The notes beneath the pieces were generated by a model. It did not search any database and was not told the DNA's origin. It saw only the letters and a list, made by a program, of their open reading frames with translations. The position numbers and the translations under genes were made by a program. From Streptomyces smaragdinus (GTDB lineage Bacteria; Actinomycetota; Actinomycetes; Streptomycetales; Streptomycetaceae), in NCBI RefSeq assembly GCF_009604385.1, contig NZ_WEGJ01000005.1, positions 186,001 through 250,000 of the forward strand: a DNA stretch of 64,000 nucleotides, in the 5' to 3' direction. Shown here piece after piece: positions 16,484 to 25,989 of the stretch. How positions within the stretch are numbered: the stretch's first letter is position 1; the number at the start of each line of letters is the position of its first letter.

Positions 16484-17482
16484 GTGCTCGCATACCTCAT
16501 CCGACGGCTGTTCGCCGTCGTACTGATGCTGATGGTCGTCACCCTGGTGACCTTCGGTATCTTCTTCCTGATCCCCAAGATGGTCGGTACCGACCCCGCG
16601 ACGATGTACGTCGGCAAGCAGGCGGACCCCGCGGCCATCGAGGGCATCCGGCAGAAGATGGGTCTGGACGACCCGATTCTGGTCCAGTTCTGGGAGTTCG
16701 TCCGGGGCATCGTCGTCGGCCGCGACTACACGAGCGGCGGCGAGACGACGCACTGCGCCGCGCCGTGCTTCGGCTACTCGTTCCGTACGGAGCAGGCGGT
16801 CTGGCCGATCCTCCTCGACCGCATCCCGGTCACCCTCAGCCTCGCCGCGGGCGCCTGCGTCCTGTGGCTGCTGGGCGGTATCACCACGGGTGTCGTCTCC
16901 GCCCTGCGCCGGGGCACGGTCGTCGACCGTTCGGCCATGGGCGTCGCCCTGGCCGGCGTCTCGCTCCCCATCTACTTCACCGGCGTCGTCGCGCTGGCGA
17001 TCTTCCACTACAAACTCGAGTGGTTCGACGCCACGTACGTGCCGATCGAGGACAGCTTCACGGGCTGGCTCGAGGGCTTGGTGCTGCCCTGGGTGACCCT
17101 CGCCTTCCTGTACGCCGCGATGTACGCGCGGCTCACCCGGGCCACCATGCTCGAGGTGCTGGGCGAGGACTACATCCGTACCGCCCGGGCCAAGGGCCTG
17201 AAGGAGCCCGTCGTCATCGGCAAGCACGCCATGCGCTCCACGATGACGCCGATCCTCACCATCCTCGGCATGGACCTCGGCGCCCTCATCGGCGGCGCGA
17301 TCCTCACCGAGACCACGTTCAACCTGCAGGGTCTGGGCCAGGCCGCGATCAGATCGATCGGCGAGCGCGACCTGCCCATCATCGTCGGCGTCACACTGAT
17401 CACCGCCGCGTCGGTGGTCGTCGCGAACCTCATCGTGGACCTGATGTACGCCGTGATCGACCCCCGAGTGAGGCTCGCATGA
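16484..17482 (+). CDS. Peptide ABC transporter permease, OppB/DppB type
   Basis: 332 residues. MLAYLIRRLFAVVLMLMVVTLVTFGIFFLIP is the classic first helix of OppB-type permeases. IRQKMGLDDPILVQFWEFV, VTLSLAAGACVLWLLGG and the EAA-like loop EDYIRTARAKGLKEPVVIGKHAMR follow. GTG 16484 has no obvious ribosome site and sits close behind the hairpin, so its translation may depend on the mRNA structure. It overlaps the next gene by 4 nt. Confidence 0.92.
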   Translation: MLAYLIRRLFAVVLMLMVVTLVTFGIFFLIPKMVGTDPATMYVGKQADPAAIEGIRQKMGLDDPILVQFWEFVRGIVVGRDYTSGGETTHCAAPCFGYSFRTEQAVWPILLDRIPVTLSLAAGACVLWLLGGITTGVVSALRRGTVVDRSAMGVALAGVSLPIYFTGVVALAIFHYKLEWFDATYVPIEDSFTGWLEGLVLPWVTLAFLYAAMYARLTRATMLEVLGEDYIRTARAKGLKEPVVIGKHAMRSTMTPILTILGMDLGALIGGAILTETTFNLQGLGQAAIRSIGERDLPIIVGVTLITAASVVVANLIVDLMYAVIDPRVRLA

Positions 17483-18570
17483 CACCCGACCTGACGAAGA
17501 CCGGCGCCGCCGTCGGCGAACCGGTGCGCGACGGCGCCGAGGGCTTCCTGGACGTACGCGACCTGCGGATCCACTTCCCCACCGACGACGGCCTGGTCAA
17601 GTCGGTGGACGGACTGTCGTTCAAGCTGGAGAAGGGCGAGACCCTCGGCATCGTGGGCGAGTCCGGCTCCGGCAAGTCCGTGACGTCGCTGGGCATCATG
17701 GGCCTGCACACCGTCGGGCAGTACGGCCGCAACAAGGCCCGGATCTCCGGCGAGATCTGGCTGAACGGCACCGAACTGCTCTCCGCCCCGCCGGACGACG
17801 TGCGCAAGCTGCGCGGCCGGGAGATCTCCATGATCTTCCAGGACCCGCTGTCGGCCCTGCACCCGTACTACACGATCGGCCAGCAGATCGTGGAGGCGTA
17901 CCGGATCCACCACCCGGTGGACAAGAAGACGGCGCGCCGGCGCGCGATCGAGATGCTCGACCGCGTCGGCATCCCGCAGCCCGACAAGCGCGTCGACAGC
18001 TACCCGCACGAGTTCTCCGGCGGTATGCGCCAGCGCGCGATGATCGCGATGTCGCTGGTCAACAACCCCGAGCTGCTCATCGCCGACGAGCCGACCACCG
18101 CGCTGGACGTGACCGTCCAGGCGCAGATCCTGGACCTGATCCGCGATCTGCAGAAGGAGTTCGGCTCCGCCGTCATCGTCATCACCCACGACCTGGGCGT
18201 GGTCGCCGAACTGGCCGACCAGATCCTGGTGATGTACGGCGGCAGATGCGTCGAGCGCGGCACCGCCGAGAAGGTCTTCTACGAGCCCCAGCACCCCTAC
18301 ACCTGGGGTCTGCTCGGCTCGATGCCGCGTATCGACCGCGAGCAGACCGAGCGGCTGATCCCGGTCAAGGGCACCCCGCCCAGCCTCATCAACGTGCCGT
18401 CCGGCTGCGCGTTCCACCCGCGCTGCCCGTACGCCGGCGAGACCGGCGGCCGCAGTCAGACGGAGCGGCCGGAGCTGCGGGAGGTGGCCGAGCGGCATCT
18501 GTCCGCCTGCCATCTCACCGACGAGCAGCGCGGCCGGATCTGGACCGAAGAGATTGCGCCGAAGCTGTGA
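17479..18570 (+). CDS. Peptide ABC transporter ATP-binding protein, OppD type
   Basis: 363 residues. Walker [10 protein letters not shown]-loop [17 protein letters not shown], signature [13 protein letters not shown], Walker [14 protein letters not shown], and H-loop VITHDLGVV are all present. The C-terminal oligopeptide domain [12 protein letters not shown] carries the cysteine-rich motif of OppD/F proteins. ATG 17479 overlaps the upstream stop (ATGA) and its own stop overlaps the next GTG, so the operon is translationally coupled. Confidence 0.94.
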   Translation: MTPDLTKTGAAVGEPVRDGAEGFLDVRDLRIHFPTDDGLVKSVDGLSFKLEKGETLGIVGESGSGKSVTSLGIMGLHTVGQYGRNKARISGEIWLNGTELLSAPPDDVRKLRGREISMIFQDPLSALHPYYTIGQQIVEAYRIHHPVDKKTARRRAIEMLDRVGIPQPDKRVDSYPHEFSGGMRQRAMIAMSLVNNPELLIADEPTTALDVTVQAQILDLIRDLQKEFGSAVIVITHDLGVVAELADQILVMYGGRCVERGTAEKVFYEPQHPYTWGLLGSMPRIDREQTERLIPVKGTPPSLINVPSGCAFHPRCPYAGETGGRSQTERPELREVAERHLSACHLTDEQRGRIWTEEIAPKL

Positions 18571-19697
18571 AGGGCGAGGCTGTGAAGAGCGATGCCGTGC
18601 CGGCCGACCCGGTGAAGGTTCCCGCGCAGAGCACTCCCGCGCGGGAGGACGGTGCGCCGCTGCTGCGGGTGCAGGGGCTGGTCAAGCACTTCCCGATCAC
18701 CAAGGGCGTGCTCAAGCGGCAGGTCGGCGCCGTGCAGGCGGTGGACGGGCTGGACTTCGACGTGTTCCCGGGGGAGACCCTGGGCGTCGTCGGTGAGTCC
18801 GGCTGCGGCAAGTCGACGATGGGGCGGCTCATCACCCGGCTGCTCGAACCGACCGCCGGGCGGATCGAGTTCGAGGGTGTCGACATCACCCATCTCGGCA
18901 CGTCGAAGATGCGGCCGCTGCGCCGCGACGTCCAGATGATCTTCCAGGACCCGTACTCCTCGCTGAACCCCCGGCACACGGTCGGCGCCATCGTCGGCGC
19001 CCCGTTCAAGCTCCAGGGCATCAACCCGTCCGGCGGGATCAAGAACGAGGTCCAGCGGCTGCTGGAGACCGTGGGCCTCAACCCCGAGCACTACAACCGC
19101 TATCCGCACGAGTTCTCCGGCGGCCAGCGCCAGCGCATCGGCATCGCCCGGGCCCTCGCGCTCAAGCCGAAGATGATCGTCGCCGACGAGCCGGTCTCCG
19201 CGCTCGACGTGTCCATCCAGGCGCAGGTGGTGAATCTGCTGGACGACCTCCAGCAGGAGTTCGGCCTCACCTACGTGATCATCGCGCACGACCTGTCCGT
19301 CGTCCGGCACGTGTCGGACCGGATCGCCGTGATGTACCTCGGCAAGATCGTCGAGCTGTCGGACCGCAAGAGCCTGTACGAGGCGCCCATGCACCCGTAC
19401 ACCAAGGCGCTGCTGTCCGCCGTGCCGGTGCCCGACCCGCGGCGCCGGCAGGAGCGCGAGCGCATCTTCCTCAAGGGCGACGTGCCCTCGCCGATCTCCC
19501 CGCCCACCGGCTGCCGGTTCCACACCCGCTGCTGGAAGGCCACGGAGGTCTGCAAGACGCAGGAGCCGCCGCTGCTGGAGCTCAAGCCCGGCCGGCGCGT
19601 CGCCTGCCACCACCCGGAGAACGCCGAGGACCAGGTCCCCGAGGACGCGGTGCTCGCGAGTGCGGCCGATGCCGCGGAGATCAAGACGATCGACTGA
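18567..19697 (+). CDS. Peptide ABC transporter ATP-binding protein, OppF type
   Basis: 376 residues. Walker A GESGCGKS, Q-loop MIFQDPYSSLNPRHTVG, signature FSGGQRQRIGIARAL, Walker B MIVADEPVSALD, H-loop IIAHDLSVVRH, and C-terminal FHTRCWKATEVC. The N-terminal LVKHFPITKGVLKRQVG is the OppF hallmark. GTG 18567 overlaps the OppD-like stop (GTGA); GTG 18582 is an alternative. The OppD/F pair would power import. A terminator follows. Confidence 0.94.
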   Translation: MKGEAVKSDAVPADPVKVPAQSTPAREDGAPLLRVQGLVKHFPITKGVLKRQVGAVQAVDGLDFDVFPGETLGVVGESGCGKSTMGRLITRLLEPTAGRIEFEGVDITHLGTSKMRPLRRDVQMIFQDPYSSLNPRHTVGAIVGAPFKLQGINPSGGIKNEVQRLLETVGLNPEHYNRYPHEFSGGQRQRIGIARALALKPKMIVADEPVSALDVSIQAQVVNLLDDLQQEFGLTYVIIAHDLSVVRHVSDRIAVMYLGKIVELSDRKSLYEAPMHPYTKALLSAVPVPDPRRRQERERIFLKGDVPSPISPPTGCRFHTRCWKATEVCKTQEPPLLELKPGRRVACHHPENAEDQVPEDAVLASAADAAEIKTID

Positions 19698-19702
19698 GCC
19701 TC

Positions 19703-19744
19703 CCACCGGCACACCTTCCGCCCGCGCGGCAGGTGTGCCGGTGG
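19703..19744 (+). terminator. Hairpin terminator after the opp operon
   Basis: A perfect 14-bp stem, CCACCGGCACACCT with AGGTGTGCCGGTGG, around a 14-nt loop, begins 5 nt after the OppF-like stop. No T-run follows, as is common in Streptomyces. Confidence 0.7.
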
Positions 19745-19779
19745 ACCGGGCCCGCAGCCATACCGGTACAAATGATCGG

Positions 19780-20445
19780 GTGGCACTCGCATTCGAACTG
19801 TTCAACGCCTCGGTGCAGCACTGGCTGGACCTCGCCGGCATCTTCGTCTTCGCCCTGTCCGGGGCACTGCTCGGCGTCCGCAAGAACCTCGACGTCTTCG
19901 GCATGGCCGTCCTGGCCGAGGCGACCGCGCTGGGCGGCGGGCTCTTCCGCGACGTGGTGATCGGCGCCGTCCCCCCGGCCGCCTTCGCGGACCTCGGCTA
20001 CTTCCTCACCCCGCTCGTCGCCACGCTGCTGGTGTTCTTCCTGCACCCCGAGGTGGAGCGGATCAACAAGGCGGTCAACTTCTTCGACGCCGCCGGACTC
20101 GGCCTGTTCTGCGTCGTCGGCACCACGAAGGCGTACGAGTACGGACTGGGCCTGACCGCGTCCGGCGCCCTGGGCCTGGCCACCGCGGCCGGCGGCGGCG
20201 TGCTGCGCGACATCCTCGCCGGTGATCCGCCGCAACTCCTGCGCTGGGACCGCGATCTGTACGCGGTGCCGGCCATCGTGGGGGCGGGGGCCGTGGCGCT
20301 GCTCATCCACGCGGGGGAGCTGACCGGGGTCACCGCGGGCGGGGCGGCGGCGCTGGCGTTCGTGCTGCGGCTGGCGGCCATGCGGTACCACTGGCGGGCG
20401 CCGCGGGCCTGGCAGCGGCGGTCGACCGCCGTGGGGGAGGGGTGA
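19780..20445 (+). CDS. Trimeric intracellular cation channel (TRIC/YicG-type) family membrane protein
   Basis: 221 residues with two repeats of the family's three-helix unit: FALSGALLGVRKNLDVFGMAVLAEATALGGGLFRDVVIG (residues about 22-60, seen in parts) and ALGLATAAGGGVLRDILAGDPP. The GGG-hinge and RD motif occur in each repeat. Prokaryotic members form homotrimeric K+-permeable channels. GTG 19780 begins the hydrophobic region properly; an ACAAAT/TACAAA-like -10 immediately upstream suggests a very short leader. Confidence 0.85.
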   Translation: MALAFELFNASVQHWLDLAGIFVFALSGALLGVRKNLDVFGMAVLAEATALGGGLFRDVVIGAVPPAAFADLGYFLTPLVATLLVFFLHPEVERINKAVNFFDAAGLGLFCVVGTTKAYEYGLGLTASGALGLATAAGGGVLRDILAGDPPQLLRWDRDLYAVPAIVGAGAVALLIHAGELTGVTAGGAAALAFVLRLAAMRYHWRAPRAWQRRSTAVGEG

Positions 20446-20448
20446 GGG

Positions 20449-21729
20449 TCAGCGGTCGCCGGTGAGCTCCGCCGCCGCCGACAGCACCGCCTGGGACTGG
20501 AGCTCGACCTGGTCCCGTACCGGGAGCCAGCGCGGTTTGTGCTCCGCCTCGAACTCCGTGTACCAGGCGTCGAGCTGCGCCAGCACCGCCCGCCGCGCCC
20601 CCTCGGCGCCCCTGCGGCCGGCCAGGGAGCGGGCCAGCATGCCGGCGCCCCGCAGCGGCAGCCGCTGGGCGATCATCCGCAGCGCGGCGGTGCTGCCGGC
20701 GGAGCGGGCGAGGCGGGCGCGGCCGGCGCGGCTGCCCAGGCCCGCGTGCCACTCGTCGGCGATGGAGAAGCAGCCGTCGATCACCCAGCGGGCGGAGGCC
20801 TGCAGCCGCCCGGGGACCGGATCCAGCCAGGGTCGCGCCCGCTCGAACAGCTCCGCGAGCCGGGTCGTACGGGCCCGCATCCCGGCCACCAGCCAGTCCA
20901 CCGCCGCCTGCGGATCGTCGAGCGGAGTGTCGTCCGCGATCTCCGGCACCGTCCACTGCGGGGCCTCGACGAGCACCGTCACCGTGCCGTACCGGACGGG
21001 ATGGAACCAGGTCGACCGGGCGGAGAGGTCGTTCAGCGGCCGCCCCTCGCTCTCCGGCCCCGGACCCGGCATCACGAAGATCCCCGGCGCCGGGGACGGC
21101 ATGTGGAACGCGTCGAACGGCGCCGTCTCCAGCGGAACGTCCAGCTCCGCCGCCACCTTCGCGAACCGCGCGGACAGCCCCGGCAGATCCGCCGTCGTCT
21201 GCACCCACGTCCCGCCGACATCGTTGGCGTGCAGGGAGAACTGGGCCACTGGACGCAGCTCGTCCAGCACCCCGACGAGCGCCGCCGTCTCGGGCAGCGG
21301 CTCCGCCCCCGCCTGTGGCAGCCACTCCGGCTGGCGCTCCGTCACCGGGCGGTACATCCCCCGGAAGTAGTCCGCCGGATCCCCCGGATCCGTCAGCCAG
21401 CCCTCGTTCAGCCGGGACCCCTCCGGGTCCAGGCACAGCAGGAAGTGCCAGGCCAGCCCGTGCCGCAGCGCCGGGTCGCCGGCCAGCAGCGCGGCCAGAT
21501 GCAGCGCCGTCGCCCCGCCCACCGGCTCGTTGGCGTGCGGCCCGCCGACCACCACGGCATGCCCCGCCGACCCGTCCGCGTCGCCCACCGTCAGCAGCGT
21601 CAGCGGCTCCCCGCCACGCGTGCGGCCGAGGGTACGAAGCGTGCTCACCCCGGGATGTCCGACCACCACCTCCCTGGCTCCGTCCAGCAGATCGTCCACC
21701 GTGGGATAGCCGTGGGATGAGGTCAGCAC
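20449..21729 (-). CDS. M14-family zinc carboxypeptidase-like protein
   Basis: 426 residues from GTG 21729 (VLTSSHGYPTVDDLL). Zinc ligands are H and E in GGPHANEPVGG and the later H in FSLHANDVGGTW; VTVLVEAPQW supplies the general-base glutamate region. No signal peptide is evident, so it is probably cytoplasmic. It may trim peptides. The nearby peptide importer makes a role in imported-peptide use plausible, but this is inference. The C-terminal 130 residues are Arg/Ala-rich with no recognised domain. Confidence 0.78.
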   Translation of the reverse strand: MLTSSHGYPTVDDLLDGAREVVVGHPGVSTLRTLGRTRGGEPLTLLTVGDADGSAGHAVVVGGPHANEPVGGATALHLAALLAGDPALRHGLAWHFLLCLDPEGSRLNEGWLTDPGDPADYFRGMYRPVTERQPEWLPQAGAEPLPETAALVGVLDELRPVAQFSLHANDVGGTWVQTTADLPGLSARFAKVAAELDVPLETAPFDAFHMPSPAPGIFVMPGPGPESEGRPLNDLSARSTWFHPVRYGTVTVLVEAPQWTVPEIADDTPLDDPQAAVDWLVAGMRARTTRLAELFERARPWLDPVPGRLQASARWVIDGCFSIADEWHAGLGSRAGRARLARSAGSTAALRMIAQRLPLRGAGMLARSLAGRRGAEGARRAVLAQLDAWYTEFEAEHKPRWLPVRDQVELQSQAVLSAAAELTGDR

Positions 21730-21891
21730 AGTGACAAACCTTGCCCACCGGTAATGGCCGGGAAACGCCCTGACCGGGGCGCACGGCCACACACCGGGGG
21801 GAATCGCCCGCCCCTCGAGTCCGTTCCAAGGAACCGGGCGCCGCACGGGCGGTGCCGCGGGGCGTCCGAGAGGGGCCCCACCCCCCGGCCG

Positions 21892-21897
21892 TAGAAT
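21892..21897 (+). promoter_or_regulatory. -10 box TAGAAT for the cysteine desulfurase gene
   Basis: TAGAAT is close to consensus and lies 10 nt before the ATG, predicting a very short or absent leader. Confidence 0.55.
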
Positions 21898-21907
21898 CGG
21901 AGCCACC

Positions 21908-23080
21908 ATGGATCAGGGTGCCTACTTCGACCACGCCGCCACGACGCCGATGCTTCCCGAGGCGGTGGAGGCGATGACGGCGCAGCTCACCGTCACCGGC
22001 AACGCGTCCTCCCTGCACGCCGCCGGCCGGCGCGCCCGGCGCACGGTCGAGGAGGGGCGGGAGAAGCTGGCGGCGGCCCTCGGCGCCCGGCCCAGCGAGG
22101 TGGTCTTCACCGGCGGCGGCACCGAGTCCGACAACCTCGCCGTCAAGGGCCTGTACTGGGCCCGCCACGACGCCGACCCCCGGCGCGTCCGGGTGCTGGC
22201 CAGCCCCGTGGAGCACCACGCCGTGCTGGACGCCGTGCAGTGGCTCGCCGACCACGCGGGCGCGACGGTGGAGTGGCTGGCGGTCGACGCGTACGGGCGG
22301 GTCCTGCCCGAGGTGCTGCGCGCGGCGATCGAGCGCGAGCCGGGGGACGTCGCCCTGGTCACCGTGATGTGGGCCAACAACGAGACCGGCACCGTGATGC
22401 CGGTCGCCGGGCTCGCGGCCGTCGCGGCGGAGCACGGCATCCCGATGCACGCCGACGCGGTGCAGGCGGTGGGCCAGCTCGACGTCGACTTCGGCGCCTC
22501 GGGGCTGGCGGCGATGACCGTCACCGGGCACAAGATCGGCGGGCCGTACGGCATCGGCGCCCTGCTGCTGGGCCGCGACTACGCCCCCGTGCCGCTGCTG
22601 CACGGCGGCGGGCAGGAGCGCGACGTGCGCTCCGGCACCCTCGACGTCCCCGCGATCGCCGCCTTCGCGGTGGCCGCGGACCTGGCCGTCGCCGGGCGCG
22701 CGGACTTCGCCCGGGACGTGGGCGCGCTGCGGGACCGGGTGATCTCCGTCGTACGGTCGGTCGTCCCGGACGCCGTGCTGGGCGGCGACCCCGTCGACCG
22801 GCTCCCCGCCAACGCCCACTTCGCCTTCCCCGGCTGCGAGGGCGACTCCCTGCTGCTGCTCCTGGACGCCGCCGGGGTCCAGTGCTCCACGGGCTCCGCC
22901 TGCACCGCCGGCGTCGCCCAGCCCTCGCACGTCCTGCTCGCCTCCGGCGTGGACCCCGACCTGGCGCGCGGCACCCTGCGCTTCTCCCTCGGCCACACGT
23001 CGACGAAGGCGGAGGTCGACGCCCTCGAGGCGGCGCTGGGTCCGGCGGTGGAGCGGGCGCGGGCGGCGGGTCTCACGTAG
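21908..23080 (+). CDS. Cysteine desulfurase (NifS/IscS family)
   Basis: 390 residues, PLP dependent. It converts cysteine to alanine and passes the persulfide sulfur to acceptors. [42 protein letters not shown] and the PLP-lysine motif [10 protein letters not shown] (K209) are present; the catalytic cysteine is C326 in [12 protein letters not shown] thiouridylase gene (mnmA) lies 0.7 kb downstream on the same strand, so this is the likely sulfur source for tRNA 2-thiolation. Confidence 0.94.
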   Translation: MDQGAYFDHAATTPMLPEAVEAMTAQLTVTGNASSLHAAGRRARRTVEEGREKLAAALGARPSEVVFTGGGTESDNLAVKGLYWARHDADPRRVRVLASPVEHHAVLDAVQWLADHAGATVEWLAVDAYGRVLPEVLRAAIEREPGDVALVTVMWANNETGTVMPVAGLAAVAAEHGIPMHADAVQAVGQLDVDFGASGLAAMTVTGHKIGGPYGIGALLLGRDYAPVPLLHGGGQERDVRSGTLDVPAIAAFAVAADLAVAGRADFARDVGALRDRVISVVRSVVPDAVLGGDPVDRLPANAHFAFPGCEGDSLLLLLDAAGVQCSTGSACTAGVAQPSHVLLASGVDPDLARGTLRFSLGHTSTKAEVDALEAALGPAVERARAAGLT

Positions 23081-23122
23081 GCCGCGCGGAACCGTGAGCA
23101 GGCGGATCGCGTTCTTCCCGGC

Positions 23123-23764
23123 GTGGAGAAAGAACCGGGCGGGGGGATCAGCCGCCGTGCTCTGATCATCGGCGGCGGCGTCGTCGGGCTGGGCGTCGTC
23201 GGGCTCGCGCAGCGGGAGGCGATCAGCCGGCTGTGGTGGCGGATCCCGGGCAACGACAAGCCCCGTAAGCCCGGCGAGCTCGACTACCCCGCCGCCCGCT
23301 GGACCGGCGCCTCCGACGCGAACTGGCGCCGCGCCGACCGGCCCGCCGACTACGAGATCGACCGCGTCGTGATCCATGTCACCCAGGGCTCCTGGGCCAC
23401 CACCCTCAAGGTCTTCCGCGACCCCGGCCACCGGGCCGCCACGCACTACGTCGTCCGCTCCCGCGACGGCCACGTCGAGCAGATGGTCCGCGAGCTGGAC
23501 GTCGCGTACCACGCCGGAAACCGGCTCTACAACGAGCGCAGCATCGGCATCGAGCACGAGGGCTTCGTCGACCGGCCACGCTGGTTCACCGCCGCCATGT
23601 ACCGCGCGTCCGCCCGCCTCACCGCCGACATCTGCCGCCGCTACGACCTGCCCCGCGACCGCGAGCACATCGTCGGCCACGCCGAGATACCGGGTACCGA
23701 CCACACCGACCCCGGCCCGCACTGGGACTGGGACCGGTACATGAAACTGGTGCGCGCCGTCTGA
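23123..23764 (+). CDS. N-acetylmuramoyl-L-alanine amidase, Tat-exported
   Basis: 213 residues. The N-terminus has a twin-arginine signal ([19 protein letters not shown]) for folded export. The amidase_2 (PGRP) domain follows: [12 protein letters not shown] (zinc His), [39 protein letters not shown] (zinc/acid region) and [22 protein letters not shown] (third zinc ligand). It would cleave the stem peptide from glycan in the cell wall. It sits between the cysteine desulfurase and mnmA without an obvious functional link; the start GTG lacks a clear ribosome site. Confidence 0.9.
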   Translation: MEKEPGGGISRRALIIGGGVVGLGVVGLAQREAISRLWWRIPGNDKPRKPGELDYPAARWTGASDANWRRADRPADYEIDRVVIHVTQGSWATTLKVFRDPGHRAATHYVVRSRDGHVEQMVRELDVAYHAGNRLYNERSIGIEHEGFVDRPRWFTAAMYRASARLTADICRRYDLPRDREHIVGHAEIPGTDHTDPGPHWDWDRYMKLVRAV

Positions 23765-23783
23765 CCCGTACCCTGGAGGGGTT

Positions 23784-24929
23784 ATGTCTGAGACCCTTGC
23801 GCGCCCCCTGAAGGTCCTCGCCGCCATGTCCGGCGGGGTCGACTCCGCCGTTGCCGCCGCCCGCGCCGCCGAGGCCGGACACGACGTGACCGGCGTCCAT
23901 CTCGCGCTGTCCGCGAACCCGAAGTCCTTCCGCACCGGAGCCCGCGGCTGCTGCACCATCGAGGACTCCCACGACGCCCGCCGCGCCGCCGACGTGATCG
24001 GTATCCCGTTCTACGTCTGGGACCTCGCCGAGCGCTTCCGCGAGGACGTCGTCGAGGACTTCGTCGCCGAGTACGCGGCCGGCCGCACCCCGAACCCGTG
24101 TCTGCGCTGCAACGAGAAGATCAAGTTCGCCGCGCTGCTCGACAAGGCCCTCGCGCTCGGCTTCGACGCCGTGTGCACCGGCCACTACGCCCAGGTCGTC
24201 ACCCGCCCCGACGGCTCCCGCGAGCTGCACCGCGCCGCCGACATGGCCAAGGACCAGTCGTACGTTCTCGGCGTCCTCGACGACCGCCAGCTCGCGCACG
24301 CCCTCTTCCCCCTCGGCGACACCCGGACGACCAAGGAGCAGATCCGCGAGGAGGCCGCCGCGCGCGGGCTGTTCGTCGCGAAGAAGCCCGACAGCCACGA
24401 CATCTGCTTCATCGCCGACGGCGACACCCAGGGCTTCCTCGCCAAGCGGCTGGGCACCGCCGAGGGCGACATCGTCGACCAGGACGGCACGAAGCTCGGC
24501 ACCCACTCCGGCGCGTACGGCTTCACCATCGGCCAGCGCAAGGGCCTGCGCCTCGGCGACCCGGCGGGCGACGGAAGGCCCCGCTACGTACTGGACATCT
24601 CCCCCGTCGACAACACCGTCACCGTCGGCCCCGCCGCCGCCCTCGACGTCGTCGGCCTCACGGCCGTCCGCCCCCGCTGGTGCGGTACGGCCCCGGCCGG
24701 CCCCGGCACGTACACCGCCCAGCTGCGGGCGCACGGCGGCGAGACGGCCGTCACGGCCGAGCCGGTCGGGCAGGACGAGCTGCGCGTCGCCTTCGCCGAG
24801 CCGGTACGGGGCGTCGCGCCGGGGCAGGCGGTCGTCCTGTACGACGGGACGCGCGTCGTGGGCTCGGCGACCATCGCGGCCACCGAGCGGGCGACGGCGC
24901 CGGCTCAGCCGGCGAGCTCGGTGTCGTAG
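23784..24929 (+). CDS. mnmA: tRNA-specific 2-thiouridylase MnmA
   Basis: 381 residues. It adds sulfur to U34 of Lys, Glu and Gln tRNAs. The PP-loop [14 protein letters not shown] binds ATP; the two catalytic cysteines are C106 in [12 protein letters not shown] and C208 in [17 protein letters not shown] and [10 protein letters not shown] are further family motifs. GGAGGGG precedes the ATG and TACCCT upstream can act as -10. The last 25 nt overlap the convergent DUF427 gene. Confidence 0.96.
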   Translation: MSETLARPLKVLAAMSGGVDSAVAAARAAEAGHDVTGVHLALSANPKSFRTGARGCCTIEDSHDARRAADVIGIPFYVWDLAERFREDVVEDFVAEYAAGRTPNPCLRCNEKIKFAALLDKALALGFDAVCTGHYAQVVTRPDGSRELHRAADMAKDQSYVLGVLDDRQLAHALFPLGDTRTTKEQIREEAAARGLFVAKKPDSHDICFIADGDTQGFLAKRLGTAEGDIVDQDGTKLGTHSGAYGFTIGQRKGLRLGDPAGDGRPRYVLDISPVDNTVTVGPAAALDVVGLTAVRPRWCGTAPAGPGTYTAQLRAHGGETAVTAEPVGQDELRVAFAEPVRGVAPGQAVVLYDGTRVVGSATIAATERATAPAQPASSVS

Positions 24930-25228
24930 AAGCAGAAGTGGCCCTTGATCGCGGCCACTTCCTCCTTCGGCTCCAGATACGCCCAGACGAGGTCGGGGGC
25001 GCCCGGCAGCGACCAGTACGAGGCGTCGCCCTTGAACGGGCAGTGCGTGCTGCTCGCGGACGGCTCCAGCAGCTCGGTGCGGACGTCCTCGGGCGGCAGG
25101 TAGTAGCGGTCCGGACAGCCCGTCTCGCGCAGCAGCAGCGGGCGGCGGCTCTCGGCGAGCACCCGGCCGTCGCGGACGACGCGGACGTGGGCGGCGGACG
25201 GTTCGACGGTGATGGTGTGGGTTCCCAT
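24905..25228 (-). CDS. DUF427-domain protein
   Basis: 107 residues with the family pattern: [35 protein letters not shown] in its usual order, then [13 protein letters not shown] and [11 protein letters not shown]. The biochemical function of DUF427 is unknown. It overlaps the 3' end of mnmA on the opposite strand by 25 nt. Confidence 0.85.
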   Translation of the reverse strand: MGTHTITVEPSAAHVRVVRDGRVLAESRRPLLLRETGCPDRYYLPPEDVRTELLEPSASSTHCPFKGDASYWSLPGAPDLVWAYLEPKEEVAAIKGHFCFYDTELAG

Positions 25229-25290
25229 ACGTGGGAAACCACCCGGGGCCGCCGGTCGATTCCCCCCGCCCGGGTGACAGGATGGCCCGT

Positions 25291-25980
25291 ATGGCAACGC
25301 ATCTGATCACTGGCGCGGGATCCGGAATCGGCGCGGCGGTCGCCCGCAGGCTGCTGGCGCGCGGCGACGAGCTCTGGCTCCTCGCCCGCGACGCGGGGCG
25401 GGCCAAGGAGCTCGCGGCCGCCTTCCCGGGCGCGCGGACGGTCGTCGGCGACCTCGCGGAGCCGGAGCGGCTGTCGTGGGCCTTCGGCCACCAGGCGCTG
25501 CCGGAGCGGCTCGACTCGCTGCTGCAGGTGGCCGGTGTGGTCGAGCTCGGCACGATCGGCGAGCTCACGCCGAAGATCTGGAACGACCAGCTCGCCGCGA
25601 ACCTCGTCGGCCCCGCGGAGCTCACCCGCCTCGTGCTGCCGCAGCTGCGGCTGGCGCGCGGACACGTGGTGTTCGTGAACTCCGGCGCCGGGCTCGACGC
25701 GCACGCCGAGTGGGGGGCGTACGCGGCCTCGAAGCACGGGCTGAAGGCGCTCGCCGACTCGCTGCGGTGGGAGGAGAAGCCGAACGGGCTGCGGGTGACG
25801 ACGGTCTACCCGGGGCGGACGGCGACGCCGATGCAGGAGAAGGTGCATCGGCAGGAGGGCAAGGAGTACGACGCCGCGAAGTGGATCGATCCGGAGTCGG
25901 TGGCGACGACGATTCTGCTGGCGATCGATCTTCCGCGGGACGCCGAGATCAAGGACCTTACGGTACGGCCGGGGGCTTGA
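25291..25980 (+). CDS. Short-chain dehydrogenase/reductase
   Basis: 229 residues. The NAD(P)-binding motif HLITGAGSGIGAAVARRL, QVAGVVELG (NAG-like), and the catalytic Ser-Tyr-Lys set FVNSGAG ... YAASKHGLKAL are visible. The C-terminal PGRTATPMQEKVHRQEGKEYD is typical of a common actinomycete SDR subgroup. Substrate unknown. ATG 25291 is preferred to ATG 25282 because CAGGAT seven nt upstream fits a leaderless -10; either is possible. Confidence 0.88.
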   Translation: MATHLITGAGSGIGAAVARRLLARGDELWLLARDAGRAKELAAAFPGARTVVGDLAEPERLSWAFGHQALPERLDSLLQVAGVVELGTIGELTPKIWNDQLAANLVGPAELTRLVLPQLRLARGHVVFVNSGAGLDAHAEWGAYAASKHGLKALADSLRWEEKPNGLRVTTVYPGRTATPMQEKVHRQEGKEYDAAKWIDPESVATTILLAIDLPRDAEIKDLTVRPGA

Positions 25981-25989
25981 GGGCGGGGG

